Counted from the first letter of the stretch, positions 8,152 to 14,886 are shown. The stretch: DNA of 16,548 nt from Oscillospiraceae bacterium (GCA_022511485.1 JAFLUJ010000169.1:1-16548); one strand, 5' to 3'. Numbers and translations are program-made. The notes: generated by a model from the sequence alone, not told the origin.

Positions 8152-8213
8152 ATGCTAATTTCTGATTTATTAATGGACAAAGTCCATCAATTTATTAAAA
8201 TTAAAATAGTATA
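8152..8213 (+). repeat. Hairpin element between copA and copZ, related to the glgB leader
   Basis: TTAATGGAC-AAA-GTCCATCAA (8171-8190) forms a stem with one mismatch. It is embedded in AT-rich flanks with TAATGCTAATTT on the left (ends about 8161) and AAATAGTATA near 8205-8212. The core ATGGACAAAGTCCAT (8173-8187) is identical to 2979-2993 in the glgB leader, and the flanks resemble that element's TAATACTA/TAGTATTA ends. It may stabilise the end of the copA message or separate expression of copA and copZ. Confidence 0.5.
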
Positions 8214-8231
8214 GGAAAGGATTGATCTGCA

Positions 8232-8432
8232 ATGAAAAAAATCACAATCGAGGGTATGTCCTGCGAGCACTGCGTTGCTCATGTCAAGGAGGCTCTTGAA
8301 GGACTGGGAGCAACAAACGTAAATGTCTCTCTTGAGGGCGGCTGCGCAGAGTGCGAAACAGACAAGCCGGACGCCGACATCAAGGCTGCCATCGAGGACG
8401 AGGGCTACGATGTAATTAAGATCGAGGGCTAA
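8232..8432 (+). CDS. copZ: Small copper chaperone (heavy-metal-associated domain) with an extra CxxC
   Basis: A 66-residue soluble single HMA domain, the usual length for CopZ, which carries Cu(I) in the cytoplasm and hands it to the CopA N-terminal domain. The metal site GMSCEHC places Cys11 and Cys14 in the standard loop. A second pair, GGCAEC (Cys38, Cys41), lies in the strand/loop where ordinary CopZ proteins have no cysteines; it may bind another metal ion or form a disulfide. AAAGGA (8216-8221) precedes the ATG by 10 nt. The gene follows copA in the same direction and ends at a strong hairpin. A Cu(I) partner role is inferred from the neighbour and the motif; other HMA cargo cannot be excluded. 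Confidence 0.85.
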   Translation: MKKITIEGMSCEHCVAHVKEALEGLGATNVNVSLEGGCAECETDKPDADIKAAIEDEGYDVIKIEG

Positions 8433-8438
8433 ACGAAA

Positions 8439-8472
8439 AACTGCTGCACGGTTTTTATCCAGTGCAGCAGTT
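8439..8472. terminator. Bidirectional Rho-independent terminator between copZ and the alpha-galactosidase
   Basis: AACTGCTGCAC (8439-8449) and GTGCAGCAGTT (8462-8472) form a perfect 11-bp stem around a 12-nt loop. A T-rich tract follows on the plus strand (TTATTTTATT) and on the minus strand (TTTTTCG). The convergent genes end at 8432 and 8476. Confidence 0.85.
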
Positions 8473-8475
8473 ATT

Positions 8476-10719
8476 TTATTGTCTTACAAAGTGTATTACC
8501 TTAGAAGAGAAGTCTCCGTGAATGTCAATGAAGATACCTGCGTTCATAAGAGCCGAACCGGTGTGGACTTCCCCGGTTGTCATGTTCTTGTATTTTGCAT
8601 CCGGGTCGAGACCTTTCAGATTAATTCTCCTGTTGCGATAATTGGGACGTCCCAGAACCTGAACAAAGGTGAACACAGCCTCGGATTTATCCTTTGCAAC
8701 GAACATCCATGCATCCCACATATTGTCCTCGAAAACGTTTCCTATACGGTACTGGTCGCCTGTTCTTACAATGGGATTGTATTTGTTGAACTCCGCTATC
8801 TGACCGGGAATAGCGTCCCTGTCCTCCTGAGGTATCCTTGTAACATCAAGCTCGTAACCGAATGTTCCCACCATCGCAACATTGCCTCTTGTGGCAAAGG
8901 GTGTGGAACGTCCCACTGTATGGTTGGGACAGTCGGAAACGTGTGCTCCCATTGCAGATGCCGGATAACATATGGACGTTCCGTGCTGTATCTTCAGACG
9001 TTCGATAGCGTCCGTATCATCGGAGCACCAGATCTGAGGAGAATAGTAAAGCATACCGGGATCAAATCTTGCGCCGCCTCCGGAGCAGTTTTCCAAAAGG
9101 ATATGAGGGTAATCCGTTGTGAGACGGTTCATTACATCATAAACGCCAAGCACGTATCTGTGCCACAGCTCACGCTGTCTGTTTTTCGGCAGTGATGCAG
9201 AACCTACCTCTGTAAGCTGACGGTTCATATCCCATTTGATATACTCGATATTTGCACTGTCAAGGACATTTTTCATAAGTCCATAAATATAGTCACGAAC
9301 CTCCTTGTTGGAGTAGTCAAGAACATATTGTTCACGGGACATTGTAAGCTCACGTCCCCGGATCTGTATAGCCCAGTCTGGGTGAGCCTTATAAAGATCA
9401 CTGTCGGGAGAGATCATTTCCGGCTCGAACCAGATTCCGAATTTCATTCCCAGCTTGTTGACCTCATCAACGAGATATTTCAGACCTCCCTTGATCTTTT
9501 TCTCATATACATACCAGTCTCCGAGAGAGCTGTTATCCGCGTCTCTGTGACCGAACCAGCCGTCGTCCATAACAAGCATTTCTATTCCAAGCTTGGAAGC
9601 TTCCTTTGCAATGTCGATAAGCTTGTCAGTGTCAAAATTAAAATATGTGGCCTCCCAGTTGTTGATGAGTATGGGACGTCTCTTGTCCTTGTACTCGCCT
9701 CTGATAAGATGCTGACGGTACAGGTCGTGGAAAGTCCTTGACATTGCACCGATACCTTCACAGGAATAAACCATGACCACTTCGGGAGCAACAAATTCCT
9801 CACCGGATTCAAGAAGCCAGTTAAAGTCGAAATGATTTATACCCATTACCGCACGGGTGTATTTATGCTGAGTTACCTCCGCCTGAGCAAAGAAGTTTCC
9901 GCTGTAAACGAAATTGAATCCGTAAGCCTCGCCAACGTCCTCGTTTGCATTGTGGGACACAAGCGCCATAAAGGGATTGTTCTGGTGTGAGGATTCTCCC
10001 TTTACAGAATCCACACCCTGTTTTCCATGATGAAGCTTTGAACGTTCGATTACCCGCTCTCTTGCCCAGCTTCCGTTGAGAGTGATAAGATCGTATTGGT
10101 CGTTATCGAAGTCCACACAGGCAGAAAGAACTCTCTTGACGTTGAGTGGAGCTTTTCCTGTATTTTTAAGACGTACGCTTCTGGTGATAACGTCCAGATC
10201 GTTGAAGGCGGTGTAGACCAGAACAGCTTCAAGACCGGTGTGCTTGTCGATGCAGGTTATCTCCAGAGTTTCAGCCTCGCTGTCCTTTGCGAAAGTGGCA
10301 GGCATACCATCAAGAGCCGGCTTTCCGCCGTACACCTTGTGGGAAACATAACGCAGATCGCAGGTGGTCATTCCGTCATCGTCCATTACCATGAGACATG
10401 GCTCACGATAGTCTCCTGTACCGTGACAGGGATACTCAAAAGCAGTGGCGTCCATGAAGGTTCCCTTGTCCCGCATATTGGTTTTAAGCACCCAGGGATT
10501 TTCTTCGAGACGGAGCAGATATGTAAGATCCTCGTCCCCGATCTTCTTTCCGAAATATCCGTGGATAAGATAGCCGTCGTCTGTTGCTCCGAACACATAG
10601 CTTGTGTTTTTCGCGTCCAGCTTGAACATGGTAAGGTCTACGTCATAGGTAACGTGGTCGTTTACCTGCCATGCCCATCTGCGATACTTTTTGTGATACT
10701 CCTGAATTTTAATACTCAT
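8476..10719 (-). CDS. Alpha-galactosidase, GH36 family
   Basis: Hydrolyses terminal alpha-1,6-galactose from melibiose, raffinose-type sugars and galactomannan fragments. The 747-residue protein has the GH36 plan: an N-terminal beta-supersandwich (about 1-330), a catalytic TIM barrel (about 335-640) and a C-terminal beta domain. In the chosen numbering, DDGWFGHRD lies at 385-393 and KWDMN holds the nucleophile Asp497. SGGGARFDPG (547-556) follows, then CSDDTDA, with the acid/base probably Asp567, 70 residues after the nucleophile as in characterised GH36 enzymes. No signal peptide is seen, so it is cytoplasmic and acts on imported oligosaccharides. ATG 10719 is preferred to ATG 10740, because AAAGGA (10731-10736) precedes the former and the latter has no SD. 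It sits alone between a terminator and its own promoter, with no transporter beside it in this window. Confidence 0.95.
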   Translation of the reverse strand: MSIKIQEYHKKYRRWAWQVNDHVTYDVDLTMFKLDAKNTSYVFGATDDGYLIHGYFGKKIGDEDLTYLLRLEENPWVLKTNMRDKGTFMDATAFEYPCHGTGDYREPCLMVMDDDGMTTCDLRYVSHKVYGGKPALDGMPATFAKDSEAETLEITCIDKHTGLEAVLVYTAFNDLDVITRSVRLKNTGKAPLNVKRVLSACVDFDNDQYDLITLNGSWARERVIERSKLHHGKQGVDSVKGESSHQNNPFMALVSHNANEDVGEAYGFNFVYSGNFFAQAEVTQHKYTRAVMGINHFDFNWLLESGEEFVAPEVVMVYSCEGIGAMSRTFHDLYRQHLIRGEYKDKRRPILINNWEATYFNFDTDKLIDIAKEASKLGIEMLVMDDGWFGHRDADNSSLGDWYVYEKKIKGGLKYLVDEVNKLGMKFGIWFEPEMISPDSDLYKAHPDWAIQIRGRELTMSREQYVLDYSNKEVRDYIYGLMKNVLDSANIEYIKWDMNRQLTEVGSASLPKNRQRELWHRYVLGVYDVMNRLTTDYPHILLENCSGGGARFDPGMLYYSPQIWCSDDTDAIERLKIQHGTSICYPASAMGAHVSDCPNHTVGRSTPFATRGNVAMVGTFGYELDVTRIPQEDRDAIPGQIAEFNKYNPIVRTGDQYRIGNVFEDNMWDAWMFVAKDKSEAVFTFVQVLGRPNYRNRRINLKGLDPDAKYKNMTTGEVHTGSALMNAGIFIDIHGDFSSKVIHFVRQ

Positions 10720-10744
10720 TGTATAATCAATCCTTTCCATTATA

Positions 10745-10759
10745 ATTACATCATGTAAT
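10745..10759. promoter_or_regulatory. Palindrome in the alpha-galactosidase leader, possible operator
   Basis: ATTACAT-C-ATGTAAT is a perfect 7-bp inverted repeat between the -10 box and the ribosome binding site, a position suited to a repressor. No adjacent regulator gene is present to assign it to. Confidence 0.35.
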
Positions 10760-10772
10760 AACCTAAATTCAC

Positions 10773-10800
10773 TCTATATAAATTCGACCATAAATGTCAA
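10773..10800 (-). promoter_or_regulatory. Sigma-A-type promoter of the alpha-galactosidase gene
   Basis: On the minus strand a consensus TTGACA (RC of 10795-10800) is followed after 16 bp by TATAGA (RC of 10773-10778). It starts two bases past the stop of the upstream acetyltransferase gene, so the alpha-galactosidase can be expressed independently. Confidence 0.65.
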
Positions 10801-10802
10801 TA

Positions 10803-11222
10803 TTATTGTTTACACACATAGGTTACAAAAGATCCAAGGATCTGACCGTCTGACTCCTTTGCAGGAGATATACCAAATCCGTTTTTAAACCACAATCGGT
10901 GAGATGCAATATTATTGATCTCACAATAGGCACGTACTTGATATGTATTTTTCTCTTCTTCCATCTCTATGATCTTCTGTACTAAACGTGAAGCGATACC
11001 TTTCCTATAATTGTTTTCATCAAGAATTTCTATAAGGTTTATAAATGCTTCATTCGCCGGAACGGAAGCCTCAATATCCCGATGAAAGACCACAGCAAAG
11101 CCAAGTATGCTCTCATCCTCCGCAATGATGAAATAACTTCTTCCATCAAAAAGGGAGGCAGCTTGCGGACGAATATTCAAGATGTATTCTTTGTCGGTTT
11201 CATTTCCCATTCTTAATTCCAT
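10803..11222 (-). CDS. GNAT-family N-acetyltransferase
   Basis: A 139-residue protein with the GNAT fold signature. A central strand FAVVFHRDIEA (about 42-52) precedes strand INLIEILDENNYRKGIASRL (about 61-80), in which YRKGIAS matches the Q/R-x-x-G-x-G/A acetyl-CoA pyrophosphate loop. It is followed by CEINNIASHRLWFKNGFG (about 100-117), the typical motif-B helix ending in the GF turn. Substrates of such enzymes range from amino groups of proteins to antibiotics and polyamines; the sequence does not tell which. AGAAGG lies 9 nt before the ATG. It is the last gene of the probable four-gene unit, 40 bp after the preceding stop. The family is secure, the substrate unknown. Confidence 0.8.
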   Translation of the reverse strand: MELRMGNETDKEYILNIRPQAASLFDGRSYFIIAEDESILGFAVVFHRDIEASVPANEAFINLIEILDENNYRKGIASRLVQKIIEMEEEKNTYQVRAYCEINNIASHRLWFKNGFGISPAKESDGQILGSFVTYVCKQ

Positions 11223-11262
11223 AACTTCAAACCTTCTGTTTATATATTGATTTCCACTAAAT

Positions 11263-11658
11263 TCAAGTTTGCAAATCAGGATTCAGCCATTCAAGTGCGC
11301 TAATAATACGGCTGCGGGATTCTTCTGTATTCCCCCACCAGCTCCATTCAGAATTTTTTATTCTGTTTAACACTGCCGGTTTAAAAACCTTTTGCAGACG
11401 AAAATTACAAACATATTTTCTTGCAATAACAATTTCAATGTAATCTTTGGAATGTCTCGGCAAACCAATAACAAGTACTTTTTCATGACCCATTCCGCCG
11501 TATATCAGATTTACGTATACCTTTGCATTGGGACGGAACTGTCTGTTTCCGAATCTGATTATATGTTCTTCTCCGTATTCGTGTTCTTCCACGATATTGC
11601 CCACAAGACACCATTCCCATTCCTGTCCGCAAATATTGTCAGCTGTTTCTGTATCCAT
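11263..11658 (-). CDS. Unrecognised 131-residue protein, translationally coupled to the nitroreductase
   Basis: I do not recognise a family. The protein is soluble, Trp-rich (WEW near the N terminus, EWSWWGN at about 104-110) and predicted alpha/beta, with strands around EEHIIRFGNRQFRPNAKVYV and KVLVIGLPRHSKDYIEIVIA. It has no membrane segment. The start at ATG 11658 is chosen because GGAGG (11671-11675) lies 12 nt upstream, inside the end of the nitroreductase gene. That gene's TAA (11660-11662) is one base before this ATG, so translation is probably coupled. Upstream in-frame methionines would force a long overlap. The compact size and accessory context would suit an immunity or stress protein, but nothing in the sequence proves it. 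Confidence 0.65.
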   Translation of the reverse strand: MDTETADNICGQEWEWCLVGNIVEEHEYGEEHIIRFGNRQFRPNAKVYVNLIYGGMGHEKVLVIGLPRHSKDYIEIVIARKYVCNFRLQKVFKPAVLNRIKNSEWSWWGNTEESRSRIISALEWLNPDLQT

Positions 11659-11659
11659 A

Positions 11660-12193
11660 TTATTTTTCACCTCCGAATCCATTAAACCACGCTCTGCTTT
11701 CAAAATTTTTTCTGGCTGTCTGATGTATTTCTTCGTCAGGCTTTCCGACTGGCAAAATACATACGACCTTGTATTCAGCAGGTATATTCATATGCTTAGC
11801 GATCTTTCCGGCTATATCGTCATCATCTGTAATATGACCTTCGTACCAGCAGCTCTCATATCCAAGCGCTTTGACCGCTAACAGCATATTTTCAATAGCC
11901 GCGCTGTAATCCTGGATATTAAAGCATTTGTCTCTGTATGCAAAGATTTTTTGTGTAAGCACCAGAATAAATACAGGTGCAGTTTCAGCGACCGGCGGTA
12001 CGATCAGCGATTTTATTTTATCTAACAGCTTTATATCATCAACTGCAATAAAGGAAGTTGTCTGCTTATTACACCCGGAGGGTGCGAGTATTCCGGCTTC
12101 CATTATTTTTATCAGATCATCTCTCGGAACAGGAGTGCTTTTATATTTTCCACGATAACTGCTTCTATTTTTTATCGCATCCAATGTATCCAT
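11660..12193 (-). CDS. Nitroreductase-family FMN oxidoreductase
   Basis: A 177-residue member of the NfsB/FRase fold, which uses FMN and NAD(P)H to reduce nitroaromatics, quinones or flavins; the physiological substrate is usually unknown. The N-terminal FMN phosphate motif reads NRSSYRGKY (9-17), followed by ILAPSGCNKQTTSFI (35-49), where family members have a P-S-x-x-N-x-Q motif. GYESCWYEG (about 111-119) and VCILPVGKPDEE (about 144-155) match the conserved late strand and turn. The ATG at 12193 is preceded by AAAGGAG with 6 nt spacing, better than an in-frame start 27 nt upstream. It overlaps no gene upstream (30-bp gap) and couples to the next gene downstream. Confidence 0.85.
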   Translation of the reverse strand: MDTLDAIKNRSSYRGKYKSTPVPRDDLIKIMEAGILAPSGCNKQTTSFIAVDDIKLLDKIKSLIVPPVAETAPVFILVLTQKIFAYRDKCFNIQDYSAAIENMLLAVKALGYESCWYEGHITDDDDIAGKIAKHMNIPAEYKVVCILPVGKPDEEIHQTARKNFESRAWFNGFGGEK

Positions 12194-12223
12194 GATATTC
12201 TCCTTTAAATTACAATTCATATA

Positions 12224-12436
12224 CTAATAGTTTTTTCTGACAATGTCCCGATTTTGCTCAATGACCTCTTTATAGTTCTCAAAAAATGGTTCAGTCAGTG
12301 CTTTATCAAGCTGTGCTTCGATCTTCCACAAAACATACTGCTCTGCAATATCTTCAAAATATTCTTCTTTCTCGCTTATCCTGTACAGCAGGTCAGAAAG
12401 AACAACAGCTTCTGCATGTGTCAGCTCGATATTCAT
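12224..12436 (-). CDS. Small acidic helical protein, function unknown
   Basis: About 70 residues, almost all predicted alpha-helix, with many Glu and hydrophobic repeats (AEAVVLSDLLYRI, EYFEDIAEQYVLWKIEAQLD). No family recognised. The start is uncertain: ATG 12436 has AGGAG 13 nt upstream, while an in-frame GTG at 12448 has the same AGGAG only 1 nt away, so ATG is more likely. It is first in the tight minus-strand cluster, 30 bp before the nitroreductase, with a candidate promoter just upstream. Codon use and length make it a credible real gene. Confidence 0.6.
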   Translation of the reverse strand: MNIELTHAEAVVLSDLLYRISEKEEYFEDIAEQYVLWKIEAQLDKALTEPFFENYKEVIEQNRDIVRKNY

Positions 12437-12487
12437 CTCTTTTGTCACACTCCTAAATTACGTAGCTTTTTTCAGGCATAATTTCAT

Positions 12488-12516
12488 TTCATAGTTTTCT
12501 AAAAAGCTTGTGTCTA
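12488..12516 (-). promoter_or_regulatory. Candidate promoter for the nitroreductase gene cluster
   Basis: On the minus strand TAGACA (RC of 12511-12516) and TATGAA (RC of 12488-12493) are 17 bp apart, with 5/6 and 4/6 matches to consensus. It lies between the stop of the toxin remnant and the first gene of the cluster. Confidence 0.4.
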
Positions 12517-12529
12517 AAAACATAATATC

Positions 12530-12913
12530 TTACTTTTCCGAATCCATACGCTCAATGAACTTCTTAAGCTTCTTATCAAAGGTGCATATCTCATGATCTT
12601 CTTCATAATGGTATGCAGCCAGCAGACAGTCCACAAAATCAAATGATGTATCTCTGTAAAACTGTATTCCATGCTTTAAAACCTCTGAATAATCAACTTT
12701 AACAGTCGGCAGGCTTAAAAATCGCAGTATGCATTACGCAGTCTGGATTCTGTCCTGCTTATATGTTTTTACCATTACATAAATAACTTCTGCTATAACC
12801 TCATGGAGAATAAAAACCTTTTCACTTTTCAAAACATTCTTGACTTTATCCGCCATTTCTTCATCATCTTGCAGAAAATATCGGACTATCATGTTTGTAT
12901 CAAGCATCTTCAT
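12530..12913 (-). pseudogene. PIN-domain (VapC-like) toxin with one in-frame TAA
   Basis: Read through a single stop, this is a 127-residue PIN-domain protein, the normal length for VapC-type ribonuclease toxins. The frame is otherwise open from ATG 12913 (GGGAGGA, 8 nt spacing) to TAA 12530. The acidic residues of the metal site are all present: MLDTN (Asp5), IAEVIYV (Glu42), DFVDCLLAAY (Asp92/Asp95) and TFDKKL (Asp113). The break is TAA at codon 60 (12734-12736), between TYKQDRIQTA and CILRFLSLPTV. As it stands the product is a 59-residue N-terminal fragment lacking the last catalytic acids, so it should be inactive unless the stop is read through. It overlaps the antitoxin gene by 14 nt, the usual operon arrangement. 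Confidence 0.75.
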
Positions 12914-13160
12914 TGTTATAATCCTCCCAGAAACGCCGTTCTTCCTCAGCAGCAGCTTCCGCCCATGCATCTTTTTCAAACGGAACCAGCGCAGGATTTG
13001 CAGCGTCATGGAATATTCCGCAAAGTGCGTCTACCTCATCACTTATATTTGTTTCCGGCTTTTCGTCCGGAATCGTTCCGCCGAGAACTACAAACAATGC
13101 TTTCACCTATTCTTCGCTCATGCGGTCGATCATGCTGTGAACCATTTCTTTCGTACTCAT
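12900..13160 (-). pseudogene. Antitoxin partner of the PIN toxin, with one in-frame TAG
   Basis: The frame runs 86 codons from ATG 13160 (AGGAGG, 7 nt spacing) to TGA 12900. One TAG at codon 18 (13107-13109) interrupts it after MSTKEMVHSMIDRMSEE. Small antitoxin-type proteins with this kind of N terminus commonly have SEEQ or DEQ at this spot, so TAG probably replaces CAG. A GTG follows the TAG directly (13104-13106) and could allow restart to give a 68-residue protein without the N-terminal helix. The rest is acidic, ending EEERRFWEDYNNEDA, and overlaps the toxin start by 14 nt. No DNA-binding domain is certain. The antitoxin role is inferred from position, size and partner. Confidence 0.65.
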
Positions 13161-13233
13161 AAAAACGCCTCCTAATAAGTATAATTACGCTAATTTGAAC
13201 TTTTATATTAGTTAATTTCTGGAACAAACAGGC

Positions 13234-13893
13234 TCAGCCTTGTTTCACCGCTATAAGAAATTTTATCTTTTTCCCCTCCTCGGTGAACATTCTCTCATGC
13301 TCGGTAACAAGATTGTCCGGATAATCGCTTGCATGGAGGTCGCGGGTCAGATACTTTATCTCAAATCCGGATTCTGCAAAATAATCAAGAGACTCCTCAA
13401 AAAGCTCGTCGTCATCGGTCTTGAAATGTATCTCCCCACCGTCCTTTAAAAAGACCCGGTACTGTTTCAGCTGTCTGGTATGTGTAAGACGCCGCTTATT
13501 GTGCTTGTCCTTTGGCCAGGGATTGCAGAAATTGATGTACAGCCTGTCTATCCGGTCGTTTTCGTCAAAGGAGGTCAGTATCATTTCTATATTCTGGGAA
13601 ACCAGCTTCAGATTGTCAACCTCTCTCCCCGCCTCCGAGAAAGCCTTCTCCACAGTGCGGCGGGCCACTCCCAGCATATCGCTTTTGATGTCCATGGCAA
13701 GCCAGTTTATGTCCGGATATTTTAACGCTGCCTGAGCGGCGAACCATCCCTTCCCGCAGCCAAGCTCAGCGTAAAGAGGCTTGTCGTTTTCAAAGACGGT
13801 ATTCCATTTCCCCTTGTATTCAGCCGAGTGTTCAATATAGTAAGGACACACCGCCAGTTCCGGACGCGCCCATTTTTTTCTTCTTATTCTCAT
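13234..13893 (-). CDS. trmB: tRNA (guanine-N7-)-methyltransferase
   Basis: SAM-dependent enzyme that makes m7G46 in the variable loop of many tRNAs. The 219 residues match the family's usual 210-240. Motif I is AELGCGKGWF (about 42-51), followed by the acidic end of strand 2 in WLAMDIKSDM (64-73). The TrmB-specific INFCNPWPKDKHNKRRLT (about 120-137) includes the PWPK substrate motif, and VTEHERMF ends the fold near 196-203. The ATG at 13893 has GAAAGGA 6 nt upstream and a good promoter. It is divergent from pyrE. The assignment is secure. Confidence 0.95.
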   Translation of the reverse strand: MRIRRKKWARPELAVCPYYIEHSAEYKGKWNTVFENDKPLYAELGCGKGWFAAQAALKYPDINWLAMDIKSDMLGVARRTVEKAFSEAGREVDNLKLVSQNIEMILTSFDENDRIDRLYINFCNPWPKDKHNKRRLTHTRQLKQYRVFLKDGGEIHFKTDDDELFEESLDYFAESGFEIKYLTRDLHASDYPDNLVTEHERMFTEEGKKIKFLIAVKQG

Positions 13894-13945
13894 ATATGAT
13901 CCTTTCAGAGTGTTTCAGAATGTTTTTAATATCTCTCCAATATAT

Positions 13946-13974
13946 ATTGTAGCATATTGCAAAAAAAATTGCAA
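13946..13974 (-). promoter_or_regulatory. trmB promoter
   Basis: On the minus strand TTGCAA (13969-13974) and TACAAT (RC of 13946-13951) are separated by exactly 17 bp. The spacer includes a run of eight A/T pairs. It is back-to-back with the pyrE promoter, 23 bp between the two -35 boxes. Confidence 0.65.
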
Positions 13975-13997
13975 ATTTTTTTATATGAATTATGGTG

Positions 13998-14026
13998 TTG
14001 ATTTTAGCAATTAATTGTGATATAAT
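13998..14026 (+). promoter_or_regulatory. pyrE promoter
   Basis: TTGATT (13998-14003) and a perfect TATAAT (14021-14026) are 17 bp apart. It gives a leader of about 90 nt before the pyrE ATG. In that leader GTCCTG (14056-14061) can pair with CAGGAC (14099-14104), a weak long-range stem. Confidence 0.75.
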
Positions 14027-14121
14027 TTAACTGTATCTATGAAAAATATATTAATGTCCTGTCAATGTCAAAAATTGTATTATCATGGAGTTTTATGCCA
14101 GGACTTGGAAAGGGAATGACA

Positions 14122-14775
14122 ATGAGCTACAAACACGACTTTATAAAATTTATGGTGGACAGCGGCGTGCTGACCTTCGGAGAGTTCACACTTAAAAGCG
14201 GAAGACTGTCCCCCTATTTTATGAACTCCGGAAACTACAAAACAGGTGCACAGCTTGCCAAGCTGGGGGAGTTCTACGCAGAGTGTATCCACGCAAACGG
14301 AATCGAGTTTGAAACTCTTTTCGGACCTGCATATAAGGGTATCCCACTTGCAGTTTCCACAGCCGTAGCTCTCTATAATAAATTCGGAACGGACGTAAGC
14401 TACTGCTTCGACCGCAAGGAAGCCAAGGATCACGGCGAGGGCGGAGTTATCGTAGGAAAGCAGCTTACCGCCGGAGAAAAGGTGGTCATCATCGAGGACG
14501 TTATGACCTCCGGAAAAGCTCTCAGAGAGGTAATGCCCAAGCTTAAAGAGGCTGCCGATGTAACAGTGGCAGGTATGGTGATCCAGGTGGACAGAATGGA
14601 AAAGGGTCTGACCAGCGACAAGTCCGCAGTGCGTGAAGTCAGTGAGGAATTTGGTATCAGCATATACCCCATCGTAACTATGGATGACATCATCGAAGCC
14701 ATCCGGGAGGACGTTATCCCCGGCAAGGAATATCTTGACAAGATGCTTGAATATCGTAAGGTATACGGTGTCTGA
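14122..14775 (+). CDS. pyrE: Orotate phosphoribosyltransferase
   Basis: Converts orotate and PRPP to orotidine monophosphate in de novo pyrimidine synthesis. It is a cytoplasmic dimer in which each active site borrows a loop from the partner. The 217 residues fit the family. The N terminus MSYKHDFIKFMVDSGVL leads to FTLKSGRLSPYF (about 22-33). The mobile catalytic loop is FDRKEAKDHGEGG (96-108), and the PRPP-binding motif is VVIIEDVMTSGKA (121-133). ATG 14122 is chosen because AAAGGG (14109-14114) lies 7 nt upstream and the protein then starts like its relatives. An upstream in-frame ATG at 14065 would add 19 residues unlike the family and has no SD. Other pyr genes are not in this window. 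Confidence 0.95.
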   Translation: MSYKHDFIKFMVDSGVLTFGEFTLKSGRLSPYFMNSGNYKTGAQLAKLGEFYAECIHANGIEFETLFGPAYKGIPLAVSTAVALYNKFGTDVSYCFDRKEAKDHGEGGVIVGKQLTAGEKVVIIEDVMTSGKALREVMPKLKEAADVTVAGMVIQVDRMEKGLTSDKSAVREVSEEFGISIYPIVTMDDIIEAIREDVIPGKEYLDKMLEYRKVYGV

Positions 14776-14778
14776 TCC

Positions 14779-14797
14779 GGAAAGCTTAATGCTTTCC
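14779..14797 (+). terminator. Hairpin after pyrE, possible terminator
   Basis: GGAAAGC-TTAAT-GCTTTCC is a perfect 7-bp stem starting 4 nt after the pyrE stop. The following T run (about 14808-14814) is some 10 nt away rather than adjacent, so termination may be partial and the next gene may be co-transcribed. Confidence 0.35.
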
Positions 14798-14886
14798 CCT
14801 AACGTGTCTTTTTTCGCCGTCCGTCACCAGCGGCAGACGGGTGCAGGGCGATAAAAATTTACAGCCGCTGAGAAACGGAGCAAAAA

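Noticed and set aside
8479..9195. Plus-strand open frame within the alpha-galactosidase
   Set aside because: It is antisense to a conserved catalytic and C-terminal region, has no recognisable domain, and lies beyond the copZ terminator.
12734..12740. Frameshift in the PIN toxin
   Set aside because: The parts on both sides of the break are in the same frame when counted from ATG 12913 to TAA 12530 (128 codons including the end), so it is a single stop codon, not an indel.
12530..13160. Genetic code in which TAG and TAA encode Gln
   Set aside because: Other genes in the window end at TAA, TAG and TGA in the expected places (for example copA at TAG, glgB at TGA, the nitroreductase at TAA), so recoding is not general. 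Point mutations in one decayed locus explain it better.
14065..14121. N-terminal extension of PyrE from ATG 14065
   Set aside because: No ribosome binding site precedes it, the added residues do not resemble the family, and AAAGGG is correctly placed for ATG 14122.
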